Assembly (NCBI GenBank): GCA_035490315.1
Contig: DATHET010000024.1
Span: 1-34,331 of the forward strand
Direction: 5' to 3'
DNA length: 34,331 nucleotides
From: JADJQU01 sp035490315
GTDB lineage: Bacteria > Planctomycetota > UBA1135 > GCA-002686595
Of this stretch, positions 16,368 through 26,667 are shown one piece after another (position 1 is the stretch's first letter; each line of letters opens with the position of its first letter). The translations under genes were made by a program, and so were the position numbers. Under the pieces are notes generated by a model. That model did not search any database. It worked only from the letters and a program-made list of their open reading frames with translations, and was not told where the DNA came from.

Positions 16368-18457
16368 TGCTGGCTTCCTCCGTCCCGTCCGAAGCCGGCG
16401 CGTCTGCGCGGCGCGGCGCTCCCACTTCGGCAGTGCTCGTCGCCAGCCTCGCCCTCGCGAGCGGTCTGACTCTGGGAGCTCTCGACTCGATGGTCGATCT
16501 ATCGGTGCGCTCGAGCGTGTCCGCTTCGCCGCTTTCCACGTGGACCTGCCTGGGGATCAGCTCGCTCGCCGGGGCGCTGGTTTTCCTTGCCCTGTGGTTG
16601 GTCGCAACTCCCTTGCAGCGTCGCATCGCGCCGGATCGCGGAGCCCTGGGCATCGCCGTCGCGGCCGCGGTGCTCACTCTCGCACTGCCGACGCTGCTCG
16701 CCTGCTTTCGGGCCATCGACCCCGAGCTGCGCTCGAGCTTGATGGCCGTTCCAGCGGCTCTGGTCGCCGCGACGGGCGTCTACCTGCTCGCTCGTCCGTT
16801 CAGCGCTCGGCCCGGCGGCGCAAGCTCCATCGCGCTCTTCGCTTGCTGGATCGCCGTCGCTGCCCTGTGCGGCGCGGCCTTCCTCGCGCTGCGGAAATCC
16901 GAGCTCGTCTCTGGCGCTGCGATGAGTCTCGCCGCGCTGGCGGGCGTCCTGCTCGCGATCGGTCTCGCGGCCTGGCTCCTGTGGCGCGCGCGAGGAATCG
17001 GCGCGGCCACTTCGCTGCTCGCGGCGCTCTTCGTCGCTGCCCTGGGAGTTGGATTCGCGCACATCCGTCCGCGGATCGAAGCTCCCGCCGACAAGGGCGT
17101 CGTCGCGGCGGGACAGAAGCCGCGGCAGGTGATCCTGATCGTGGTCGACACGCTGCGCGCCGATTACCTCTCGTGCTATTCGCCGAGCGCGCCGCCGACA
17201 CCCGCCCTCGACGGCCTGGCCAAGGACAGTCTGTTCTTCGCGCATCCGAGGTCCTCGGCGCCTTGGACTTTCCCGTCGATGTCGTCGATCCTCACCGGCC
17301 TCGCGCCGAGCGTGCACTTAGGCTTGCGCGCCTTCGACGCCCTGCCCGATCAGGTGACCACGCTCGCGAGCCGCATGTCGCAGGCCGGCTTCCTGACCGC
17401 GGCCTTCGTGCGCAACCCGGCGCTGAGGCAGTACACGCACATCGACCGCGGCTTCGACGAGTACCACTTCCAGCGCGAGCCGCACCCGCCTTCGGCCCTG
17501 GCCGAGGTGCTGATGCGTCCCTGCCTTCCCGACGTCTACCTCGCTCAAGTGGGCGCCGAGGTGCAGACCGCGCGAGTCGCTGCCTGGATCGCCGAGCACA
17601 AGCGGCGCGATTTCTTCCTGTGGGTGCACTATTTCGACCCGCACATGGCCTACAACCCGCCGCGCGATTTCCAGCCCGAGGGTCTGCCGCCCGCGAACAT
17701 CGGACGCAATTTCACCGACGCGGCCAGGGTGCGCGGCGGATTCCTGAATCCTGATGCGGCCGAGCGCGATTGGATCCGCAAGCTCTACGCTGGCGAGGTG
17801 CGCGAGACCGATCGCGGCATCGCCGCCCTGCTCGAAGCGCTGAAACGCGAGCAGGTCTACGACGGCGCGACGATCGTGTTCACCGCCGACCACGGCGACG
17901 AATTGTGGGAGCACGACGGCTTCGAGCACGGCCACGCGATGTACGACGAGGTGCTCGGCGTGCCGCTGTTCTTCAAGCTGCCCGGTGGCGCGCTGCGCGA
18001 GCGCGTCGAGGAGTTCGTCTCCAACCAGAGCATCGCGGCCACGCTGCTCGAGGTTGCGGGGGTGCCCTACAAGGAAAAGGAGCTTTCCGCGCCGCCGCTC
18101 GTGCGCCGCGATCCTTCGAGCGGCGCACTGCGCGTCGACGCCCAGCCCCGCCCGCTCGTTTCCAGCGGAATCCTGTATTTCGAGCCGAGGACCGCCGTGG
18201 TCTTCGAAGGTTTCAAGTACATCCAATTCCACGTTTCCGCACGCGAGGAGCTTTATGATCTGCGCGCCGATCCCGCGGAGAAACACAATCTGATTTCTGA
18301 ACGAACGGACATGGCAACGCGCGGTCGAGAATTGTTGAAGATTGAATTGGAGACGGCTTCGCGCATGCGACTTCAATTGGGGATCAGCACGGGCCAGTCG
18401 AAGGAACTCGACGCCGACACGGCTCGCGACATGCGAGCTCTCGGCTACGTCAAGTGA
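16367..18457 (+). CDS. Polytopic LtaS/sulfatase-fold enzyme lacking the formylglycine site
   Basis: The start is ATG at 16367, overlapping the MBOAT stop as TGATG. The 696-residue protein has a membrane region of about six to eight helices (residues 20-230), then an extracytoplasmic alkaline-phosphatase-superfamily domain (from about 253). Metal-site blocks are VVDTLRADYLS (D261) and FTADHGDELWEHDGF, with GHAMYDE downstream. Where sulfatases have C/S-x-P-x-R, the nucleophile loop reads T301-F-P-S-M, so formylglycine maturation is not possible and threonine is the likely nucleophile, as in LtaS and phosphoethanolamine transferases. Databases would probably label it a sulfatase. I infer a phospho-substituent transferase or hydrolase acting on a surface polymer together with the two coupled upstream genes. 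Confidence 0.82.
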   Translation: MLASSVPSEAGASARRGAPTSAVLVASLALASGLTLGALDSMVDLSVRSSVSASPLSTWTCLGISSLAGALVFLALWLVATPLQRRIAPDRGALGIAVAAAVLTLALPTLLACFRAIDPELRSSLMAVPAALVAATGVYLLARPFSARPGGASSIALFACWIAVAALCGAAFLALRKSELVSGAAMSLAALAGVLLAIGLAAWLLWRARGIGAATSLLAALFVAALGVGFAHIRPRIEAPADKGVVAAGQKPRQVILIVVDTLRADYLSCYSPSAPPTPALDGLAKDSLFFAHPRSSAPWTFPSMSSILTGLAPSVHLGLRAFDALPDQVTTLASRMSQAGFLTAAFVRNPALRQYTHIDRGFDEYHFQREPHPPSALAEVLMRPCLPDVYLAQVGAEVQTARVAAWIAEHKRRDFFLWVHYFDPHMAYNPPRDFQPEGLPPANIGRNFTDAARVRGGFLNPDAAERDWIRKLYAGEVRETDRGIAALLEALKREQVYDGATIVFTADHGDELWEHDGFEHGHAMYDEVLGVPLFFKLPGGALRERVEEFVSNQSIAATLLEVAGVPYKEKELSAPPLVRRDPSSGALRVDAQPRPLVSSGILYFEPRTAVVFEGFKYIQFHVSAREELYDLRADPAEKHNLISERTDMATRGRELLKIELETASRMRLQLGISTGQSKELDADTARDMRALGYVK

Positions 18458-18981
18458 CGTCAGAAAAACCCGAGCGTACCCGCACACTCGCATGTGCGGT
18501 GTCGCACATCAGGCGTGGGTAAGGCTCCCTACAACGCCCACGCAAGTACCTGAAAACCCGGAAACGGCGGGGGAATTTTCCTGGTACGCAATTCGGCGCG
18601 TTCGCATGACTCTGGTGTCGTCCCAGCCTGAGCCGTCTTGAGACCGGATCTCGTCCGCCAGCATGACGCGACTGTTTTCGGGCCGTTGCGACTCGCTCTT
18701 GCACTTCGCACACGTGTCGGATTCGTCGTGCAAGCTCGCCGGGAAGGGGCACAGGGTTTGCCCAAGCGGCTCGCCCCCCTGAGCCTGCGGCCGCGCCCGG
18801 CGTACGACTCAGGAGTGCACGGTCCCCACCGCCAAAGTTCAAACTCCGGATCCAAAGCCCCGGGCTCCTCAGCGCGCCTGTGGATCCTCCGGGAGTGTCA
18901 GGTCAAGCGGGGACCTCGGAACTCAATCCGGGCGCATGGTTCGATTGACCGCGCACTGCGCCGCGGTCCCGAGGGGACATC
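18458..18981. other. 524-bp intergenic region
   Basis: No convincing gene is seen; the short open frames here lack ribosome sites and recognisable content. A 7-bp hairpin (18480-18486 with 18493-18499, CCGCACA/TGTGCGG) lies 22 bp after the LtaS-like stop and may help termination, but no T-tract follows it. The rest should hold the promoter and leader of the 18982 gene, which has GAGGGG upstream of its ATG. The length is unusual for this compact window. Confidence 0.5.
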
Positions 18982-21471
18982 ATGATTTTGCAACACCGCT
19001 CCCGTCAGGGAGCCGGCGGATGGGTTTCCGTCGCCATGGTCGCAGCCTCGATCGCTGTGACCTGCCTGCTCTGCACGTCAGCCTCAGCAAGTCCGCTACT
19101 TTCCAGTTCTGCGAATCCCAGTCTGGAACCTGCCGCGCTTTTCGTAGGTCAGGTGCTTGGAAAATTCGAGCTCGGCGCGCCGTCGATCAGCACGTTCGTG
19201 CTCCACGGAACGCTTCCCGTCCCTCAAGGAACCTATCCGCGCGCCGACGGCTTGCAGCCGTTCGGAGTGATCAGCGGCGACGGGCAGATCGTCCCGGCGC
19301 AATGCGAAATCGTCAGCCGCTTCCCCAATGACACCAAGGGCGCGGATGTGGTCGAGATCCTGGCTCGTGTCACCCTGCCTCCGGGCACGCAACCAGGGAC
19401 GCGGGTCACCTACTCGATCGTCGATTTCCCCCATGCGGCGACGACGATGACGTCCACGCCGGCCGTGGCGGGTCTCATGAACACTCCGGGTGCCGTGACC
19501 CTGCGCACCCACGACGTGTTCTCGAACGAATACCGCGCGGATCTCCTGCGCGGACAGGATGGGAGCGAAGTCCTCCGCATGGGCTCGGCGGCCTTCCAGA
19601 CGCGCTTCTACGAAACCATGCGCCCGACGGGTGGAGTCGTCGGGCCGCCGAGCGGACCGCTGCCGCACTTCCTCAACGCGCACTCCTACGTGACCGAGTG
19701 GCTCGGCGAGGACATGCTGAGCATCGACCTGCGCGTGCACAACGCGCCGAGCGGCAAGGACCAGAGCAGCACGATCGACAACCCGCTCGAGACCGTTTAC
19801 TTCGAGAATCTGGAGCTGTGGGTTCCCAACGGGTGGACCGTGCTCGTGGATTGGCGCGACCCGGCTCTGGGCACGCCGCGCCAGGAACCCGGGTTCACCG
19901 TCCTCCCGCTGATCAAGGACAACCCCGACGGCACCATGCACATGATGCCCGGGCAGGCCCAGCTCCAGCGCCGCATGGTGCTGGTCAAGCAGGGCCGGCA
20001 GACCCACGGGACCTCGGTCATCAATGAGGAATGGCTCGGCTTCTGCCGCCGGGGAACGAACGCTCAGGGCGTCGAGCTCTACTCCTGGTGGAATCCGAGC
20101 ACGGCCTACTATTTCCCGCAGCGCCACCTGCTGCCGAGGCTCGACCACCTCGGGCTGCCCTTGGTCCGCGCCAAGCTGACCATCGATCTGCACCGGATCT
20201 CCGACTGCCTGGTGCGCGGCACGACCAACGGCGGCGCGATCACCACGCCGAATCTCGGCTGGGCTCACCCCTGGGGCGTCAAGTACGGGGGCATGACCAG
20301 CGGCACGGAGATCTACCTGTACGACGGGATGCAGACGGCCGATGCGGCTTCGGCCGACGGCTATCGACTGTCGCAACTGGCGCTGCGCATGTACGCCGAG
20401 CGCAATCCGACCTCGCTGTACAACCGCGACGGCAACCCGACGCAGTACACCGACTGGATCACCCACGGAGCGCAGTTCGACTACATCTACATGCAGTTCT
20501 ACCTGCGGCTCTTGCCGGGGAACGATCCGTTCGGGTTCGACCAGGCGCCGACCTACCAGCAGAGCTACGTCGCGTCGCACGCGCTCGCTCCGGCCTACGA
20601 GAGCGAGCTGCTCGCCTTCAAGCCGATCGACATCCAGCACCAGGTCCGCATCACGCGCTCGATGAAGGTCCTGACCTGGCTCGGCAATGACGCCATGGCC
20701 AAGGATGACCTGCGCATGCACGCGGAAATCGTGCGCTTGTCGTACCACGACATGCCCAGCTCGCCCGGCGGCGGTGTCATGGGCACGGGAATGCTGGTCG
20801 ACCTGACCGACGTCGGTGTCCACTCAGGCGTCGGCTTCGACTTCGGCCGGGGCGAGGGATGGAGCATCGACACGATGTGCGCCGCGTACTCGATCAACTC
20901 GGTGGCCTGGAGGCAGCAGGCGCGCGGCTGGTTCGACGAGATCGTCACGTTGGTCCGCGACGGACAGGCGACCTGCACCGGAACGATCCAGCGCAACTAC
21001 TCGGACAAGCTGCTCGACGGCCTCTACTACGGTCGTCAATCGATCGAGCAGGCGATCATCGAGAATGCGCTGTGGGGCATGATGCAGAGCGTCTACAAGG
21101 GCGTCTCTCCGACCTCGGCTTCCACGCTGCGGACGGTGATCGCGAAGTCTGCTTATTCGATGGTGCAGTTCCCGGCCTGGGACAACCCGAAGAAGGGGCC
21201 GTGGGCACAGCTCGCGGTCGCGCCGTTGAGCCTGCTGGGCCTGCCTTTCTGCAACTTGATTCCGCCGCTGGGCACCTCGGCCGGAGTGGACAAGTTCCAG
21301 GTCTGGTCGAGCTTCGCCTACGGGTACGAGCTGACGGGAGATCAGATCTTCCTCGACAAGGCCTTGATGATGGCCGGAGGCACCAACCTGCTGACCACGT
21401 TGGAGAACAGTAACTACACGAACATGGAGAATCGCGCGGCGCTGATCGCCCTGGTCCAGACGCTGCCCTGA
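18982..21471 (+). CDS. Large secreted protein of unknown function, paralogue B
   Basis: The 829-residue protein has a signal peptide (hydrophobic VSVAMVAASIAVTCLLC, about residues 15-31) and aligns along its whole length with the 11020-13539 product. Shared blocks include STFVLHGTLPVP, LYSWWNP, LGWAHPWGVKYGGMT, PFGF, RITRSMKVLTWLGND, RGEGWSIDT and NRAALIAL. An ATG with GAGGGG 7 bases upstream defines the start. The conservation of tryptophan, histidine and acidic residues in the middle third suggests an enzyme acting on a carbohydrate, but I recognise no family with confidence. It is followed by a strong intrinsic terminator. With paralogue A it encloses the SGNH-MBOAT-LtaS-like cassette; a shared substrate or surface is plausible. 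Confidence 0.8.
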   Translation: MILQHRSRQGAGGWVSVAMVAASIAVTCLLCTSASASPLLSSSANPSLEPAALFVGQVLGKFELGAPSISTFVLHGTLPVPQGTYPRADGLQPFGVISGDGQIVPAQCEIVSRFPNDTKGADVVEILARVTLPPGTQPGTRVTYSIVDFPHAATTMTSTPAVAGLMNTPGAVTLRTHDVFSNEYRADLLRGQDGSEVLRMGSAAFQTRFYETMRPTGGVVGPPSGPLPHFLNAHSYVTEWLGEDMLSIDLRVHNAPSGKDQSSTIDNPLETVYFENLELWVPNGWTVLVDWRDPALGTPRQEPGFTVLPLIKDNPDGTMHMMPGQAQLQRRMVLVKQGRQTHGTSVINEEWLGFCRRGTNAQGVELYSWWNPSTAYYFPQRHLLPRLDHLGLPLVRAKLTIDLHRISDCLVRGTTNGGAITTPNLGWAHPWGVKYGGMTSGTEIYLYDGMQTADAASADGYRLSQLALRMYAERNPTSLYNRDGNPTQYTDWITHGAQFDYIYMQFYLRLLPGNDPFGFDQAPTYQQSYVASHALAPAYESELLAFKPIDIQHQVRITRSMKVLTWLGNDAMAKDDLRMHAEIVRLSYHDMPSSPGGGVMGTGMLVDLTDVGVHSGVGFDFGRGEGWSIDTMCAAYSINSVAWRQQARGWFDEIVTLVRDGQATCTGTIQRNYSDKLLDGLYYGRQSIEQAIIENALWGMMQSVYKGVSPTSASTLRTVIAKSAYSMVQFPAWDNPKKGPWAQLAVAPLSLLGLPFCNLIPPLGTSAGVDKFQVWSSFAYGYELTGDQIFLDKALMMAGGTNLLTTLENSNYTNMENRAALIALVQTLP

Positions 21472-21503
21472 GAATCGGGTCCCTGCGCGGACTCGAGAGA
21501 GAA

Positions 21504-21549
21504 GCAGCGGGCGCACCGCCACGTGCGGTGCGTCCGCTGCGCTTTTTTT
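21504..21549 (+). terminator. Strong rho-independent terminator
   Basis: A 16-bp stem (21504-21519 with 21525-21540, one G-U pair) with a 5-base loop is followed by GC and seven T residues (21543-21549). It lies 32 bp after the stop of paralogue B and faces the convergent ALDH gene, whose stop is at 21572. It is the clearest intrinsic terminator in the window. Confidence 0.92.
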
Positions 21550-21571
21550 ATCGCTCGCTGTACGCGCGCGC

Positions 21572-23098
21572 TCAGCCGAACTGAATCCCCTGAGCCAAGG
21601 GCAATTCGCGCGAGTAGTTCACGGTGTTGGTCTGGCGGCGCATGTAGGCCTTCCAGGCATCCGACCCGGACTCGCGGCCGCCGCCGGTTTCCTTCTCGCC
21701 GCCGAAAGCCCCGCCGATTTCCGCGCCCGAGGTGCCGATGTTGACGTTGGCGATGCCGCAGTCCGAGCCGTTGACGGCCAGGAAGCGCTCGGCATGGCGC
21801 ATGTTCATCGTGAAGATCGACGAGGACAGGCCCTGCGGCACGCCGTTGTGCAAGGCGAGCGCCTGGTCGAAGTCGCGGTAGTGCATCACGTACAGGATCG
21901 GCGCGAAGGTCTCCGCCTGCACCGTCGCGCTCTGCTCGGGCACGCGCACGATCGCCGGCTGGACGAAGTGGCCTCCGGCCAAGGCACCCGCAAGCCGCAC
22001 CGGCTCGCCGCCGCACAGGACTTCGCCGCCTTCGGCGCGGGCTCCCGCGATCGCGGAAGCCATGGACTCGACGGCGCGCGCGCTGATCAGCGGTCCGCAC
22101 AGCGTTTTCGGATCGAGCGGATCTCCGATGCGGATGCCCGCGTAGCTCTTCGCCAGGCGCCGCTCGACTTCCGCGGCGAGCGATTCGTGCACGATCAAGC
22201 GCCGCGTCGTCGTGCAGCGCTGCCCCGCCGTGCCGACCGCGCCGAAAAGGATCGCCGGCAGCGCGAGGTCGAGATCGGCGCCCTCGGTGACGATGATCGC
22301 GTTGTTGCCGCCGAGCTCCAGGATCGTGCGGCCGAAGCGGGCCGCGACGCGGCTCGCGACGCCGCGACCGACGGCCGTCGAGCCGGTGAAGGAGATCAAG
22401 GGCAGGCGGACGTCGTCGCACATCAGCTCGCCGATCTGCGCCGGCTCGCCGATCACCAGGGTCGCGAGGGCTCCGAAGCCCTCGGCCTCGAGCACCGGCC
22501 GGATCACGTTGGTGGTCGCGATCGCGCACAGGGGCGTCAGGCTCGACGGCTTCCACACGCAGGCGTCGCCGCAGATGAAGGCCAGCATCGCGTTCCAGGC
22601 CCAGACAGCGACCGGGAAATTGAAGGCGGTGATCACGCCGACGCAGCCCAGGGGATGCCATTGCTCGCGCATCGCATGCTGCGGGCGCTCGGAGTGCATC
22701 GACAAGCCGTAGAGCATGCGCGACTGCCCCACCGCGAAGTCGGCGATGTCGATCGCCTCCTGCACCTCGCCCCAGCCTTCCTGCAGGATCTTGCCCATCT
22801 CCAGGGTCACCAGGCGGCCGAGCGCGTCCTTCTTCTCGCGCAAGCGCTCGCCCATGCGCCGCACGATCTCGCCGCGCCGCGGCGCGGGGACTTCGCGCCA
22901 GCGCAAAAAAGCCGCCTGGGCCTCGCGCACGCAGGCGTCGTATTCCGCCGGAGTCGCCTGGCGGATGCGCGCGATCAATTCACCGCTCGCGGGCGAATGG
23001 GAATCCAGCCAGGAGCCCGTGGTCGCGAGCCATCTGCCCGCGTAGGCGCCGCTGTTCTGGCCTTCGATCCCGAGCTGCTTCAGAAAATCCGTGTTCAT
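21572..23098 (-). CDS. ALDH7-type aldehyde dehydrogenase (piperideine-6-carboxylate/aminoadipate semialdehyde type)
   Basis: The ATG at 23098 gives 508 residues, the usual length of the ALDH7/antiquitin group, which oxidises alpha-aminoadipate semialdehyde in lysine breakdown (bacterial AmaB). Visible features are the N-terminal KQLGIEGQNSGAY segment, ITAFNFPVAVWAWN (N160), WKPSS for NAD(P) binding, FTGSTAVG, the general base E261 in LELGGNN, and the catalytic C295 in GQRCTTTRR. Longer upstream frame sequence is not supported. No lysine-pathway gene lies beside it, so the physiological aldehyde is uncertain. It is not the BoxD type expected for the benzoyl-CoA pathway, though a role with aromatic-derived semialdehydes cannot be excluded. 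It is divergent from the YVTN propeller gene. Confidence 0.9.
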   Translation of the reverse strand: MNTDFLKQLGIEGQNSGAYAGRWLATTGSWLDSHSPASGELIARIRQATPAEYDACVREAQAAFLRWREVPAPRRGEIVRRMGERLREKKDALGRLVTLEMGKILQEGWGEVQEAIDIADFAVGQSRMLYGLSMHSERPQHAMREQWHPLGCVGVITAFNFPVAVWAWNAMLAFICGDACVWKPSSLTPLCAIATTNVIRPVLEAEGFGALATLVIGEPAQIGELMCDDVRLPLISFTGSTAVGRGVASRVAARFGRTILELGGNNAIIVTEGADLDLALPAILFGAVGTAGQRCTTTRRLIVHESLAAEVERRLAKSYAGIRIGDPLDPKTLCGPLISARAVESMASAIAGARAEGGEVLCGGEPVRLAGALAGGHFVQPAIVRVPEQSATVQAETFAPILYVMHYRDFDQALALHNGVPQGLSSSIFTMNMRHAERFLAVNGSDCGIANVNIGTSGAEIGGAFGGEKETGGGRESGSDAWKAYMRRQTNTVNYSRELPLAQGIQFG

Positions 23099-23204
23099 GA
23101 TGTGTGCACCGCGGGTTCGAGTTGCGGCGCGAAGAGGATACTGGTGCGCCTGCGCCTTGTCCCCGTCCCCTCGTCCCGCGATGCTCGAGCTCGGAGGTTT
23201 CCCG

Positions 23205-24230
23205 ATGCAACGATTCATGATTCCCCTGGTCCTCGGCGCGCTCGCGCTGCTCTCGCCCGCGCTGCGGGCCGGCGACGAGCTGCTGGTGCTCAACAAGACC
23301 GACGCGACCCTGTCCTTCGTCGATCCTGCGAATTCCGCGGTCCTGGCGGTGATCGGCACGGGCATCGGCCCGCACGAGATCGCGGTCGAGCCCGGCGGAG
23401 CTCGCGCGGTGGTCAGCAACTACGGCGCGGGCCGCTCCGGCAGCACGTTGACCGTAGTCGATCTCGCCAAGCGCCTCCCGATCGACACGCTCGACCTCGG
23501 AACCCACCGCCGCCCGCACGGAATCGCCTTCCGATCTCCCGGCCGCGTCCTCGTCACCTGCGAGGAGACCCACGCCCTGCTCGAGGTCGACCTGAAGACG
23601 CGGACCGTCACGCGCGAGATCAAGACCGACCAGGAGATCGCCCACATGGTCGTGGTCGCGCCCGACGGCAAGCGGGCCTTCGTCGCCAACATCCGCTCGG
23701 GATCGATCAGCGCCTTCGACCTCGAGGCCGGGACGCTGCTGCAGAGCCTGGCGACCGGCGCCGGCGCCGAGGGCATCGCGATCACCCCCGACGGCGGCGA
23801 GGTGTGGGTCGCCAATCGCGAGGCGGACACCCTCGCGGTGGTCGACGCGAAGACCTTGAAAGTCCGCGCGACCATCCCCTGCGCGAGCTTCCCGATCCGG
23901 GTCCAGATCACGCCCGACGGCCTGCGAGCCCTGGTTTCCAACGCCAAGAGCGGCGAGGTCGCGGTCTTCGACGTGGCCAGGCGGAAGGAGCTGGCGCGCC
24001 TGTCGCTGGCGGTGACACCCGTGGAGCGCCAGGACGAGCGGCTCTTCGGCGCCGAGTTCAAGGGCTCGCCCGCGCCGGTGGGCATCCTGATCGATCCCTC
24101 GGGCAAGCGCGCCTTCATCGCCAACACCAGCGCCGACGTGGTCAGCGTGCTCGATCTGGAGAAGCTCGCCCTGTCAGGCCGCCTGCGCGCCGGCCGCGAA
24201 CCCGATGGCCTGGGCTGGGTCCAGCGCTGA
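23205..24230 (+). CDS. Secreted YVTN/NHL-like beta-propeller protein
   Basis: The start at ATG 23205 is chosen because GGAGG lies seven bases before it and a clean signal peptide follows (MQRFMIPLVLGALALLSPALRAG). The 341-residue product consists of YVTN-type propeller repeats of about 42 residues, for example 'GTGIGPHEIAVEPGGARAVVSNYG', 'DQEIAHMVVVAPDGKRAFVANI' and 'GAEGIAITPDGGEVWVANREADTLAVVD'. Such proteins sit in the periplasm or on the surface and usually serve as binding scaffolds. No catalytic motif or haem site (CxxCH) is seen. It is divergent from the ALDH7 gene and followed by ettA on the same strand after 51 bp. Confidence 0.86.
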   Translation: MQRFMIPLVLGALALLSPALRAGDELLVLNKTDATLSFVDPANSAVLAVIGTGIGPHEIAVEPGGARAVVSNYGAGRSGSTLTVVDLAKRLPIDTLDLGTHRRPHGIAFRSPGRVLVTCEETHALLEVDLKTRTVTREIKTDQEIAHMVVVAPDGKRAFVANIRSGSISAFDLEAGTLLQSLATGAGAEGIAITPDGGEVWVANREADTLAVVDAKTLKVRATIPCASFPIRVQITPDGLRALVSNAKSGEVAVFDVARRKELARLSLAVTPVERQDERLFGAEFKGSPAPVGILIDPSGKRAFIANTSADVVSVLDLEKLALSGRLRAGREPDGLGWVQR

Positions 24231-24281
24231 ACCAAAGAGGACTGTGCCGAGCCCCGCGCCTGCACTATCCTGTTCGCCCCC

Positions 24282-25952
<1,671 letters not shown>

Positions 25953-25963
25953 GCGAGCGCGCG

Positions 25964-26548
25964 ATGGACCTCGCAGCTCTCGTCTCGGCCGAGAATCCCG
26001 CGCTCGCGCGCGACGAGTCGCTGGCCAGCGCCCGCGCCCTGCTCGAAGCCTACCTGCCGCGCGACGAGCGCCAGGCGCGCTTCCGCCGCGAGATGCTGGC
26101 CTTCCTCGACGAGCATCCGCTCGACGCGCACCGCCGCAGCTGTGTCCCGGGTCATCTGACGGCTTCGGCGCTCGTGATCGATGCCGTGGGAGAGCGCGCG
26201 CTGCTGACGCACCACAAGAAACTGGGACGCTGGCTGCAGCTCGGCGGTCACTGCGACGGTGACTCGAACCTGGCGGCGGTCGCGCTGCGCGAAGCGTGGG
26301 AGGAATCGGGGATCTCCGGGCTCGTGATCGACCCGCGGGCCATCGACCTCGACATCCACGTGATCCCCGCGCGAGCTGGCGAGCCCGAGCACTTGCACCT
26401 CGACACGCGCTTCCTCGTGCACGCTCCAACCGGAGCGCGCGAGGCCGCGAGCGAAGAGTCGCATCGTCTCGCCTGGATCGCGAAGAGCGATCTCGCCAAC
26501 CTCGGCACCGATGAGTCCGTCCGGCGCCTGTTCGAGCTCGCGTTCTAG
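25964..26548 (+). CDS. NUDIX hydrolase
   Basis: The ATG at 25964, 11 bp after the ettA stop, gives 194 residues. The NUDIX box is recognisable around GGHCDGDSN...REAWEESGI. The REAWEESG half is canonical, but the first conserved glutamate of GX5E is replaced in the segment GHCDGDS. NUDIX enzymes hydrolyse nucleoside diphosphates linked to other groups; the substrate cannot be told. The N-terminal 55 residues are helical and precede the hydrolase fold. The frame is open for kilobases upstream, but that part is antisense to other genes or out of frame with ettA and is not real coding sequence. Confidence 0.85.
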   Translation: MDLAALVSAENPALARDESLASARALLEAYLPRDERQARFRREMLAFLDEHPLDAHRRSCVPGHLTASALVIDAVGERALLTHHKKLGRWLQLGGHCDGDSNLAAVALREAWEESGISGLVIDPRAIDLDIHVIPARAGEPEHLHLDTRFLVHAPTGAREAASEESHRLAWIAKSDLANLGTDESVRRLFELAF

Positions 26549-26667
26549 GCGACGAAAGGCCGCTCCGCCGCCGGTTTCTGTCGACAAGCGCTCTTGCGCG
26601 CCGGCCGCAACGCCGTCATCTTTAAGCTGACCGCTCGGCCCGTACTCCTTCCGCGAGGATTCACGTC

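Noticed and set aside
16367..18457. Calling this gene a formylglycine sulfatase
   Set aside because: The C/S-x-P-x-R motif is missing; threonine and methionine replace the key residues.
18450..18985. Several overlapping short open frames in the 524-bp gap
   Set aside because: None has a ribosome site, normal composition or a recognisable motif, and they overlap one another on both strands.
21572..23098. ALDH as BoxD of the benzoyl-CoA pathway
   Set aside because: Its motifs and length match the ALDH7/antiquitin group, which differs from BoxD, and it lies more than 10 kb from boxB.
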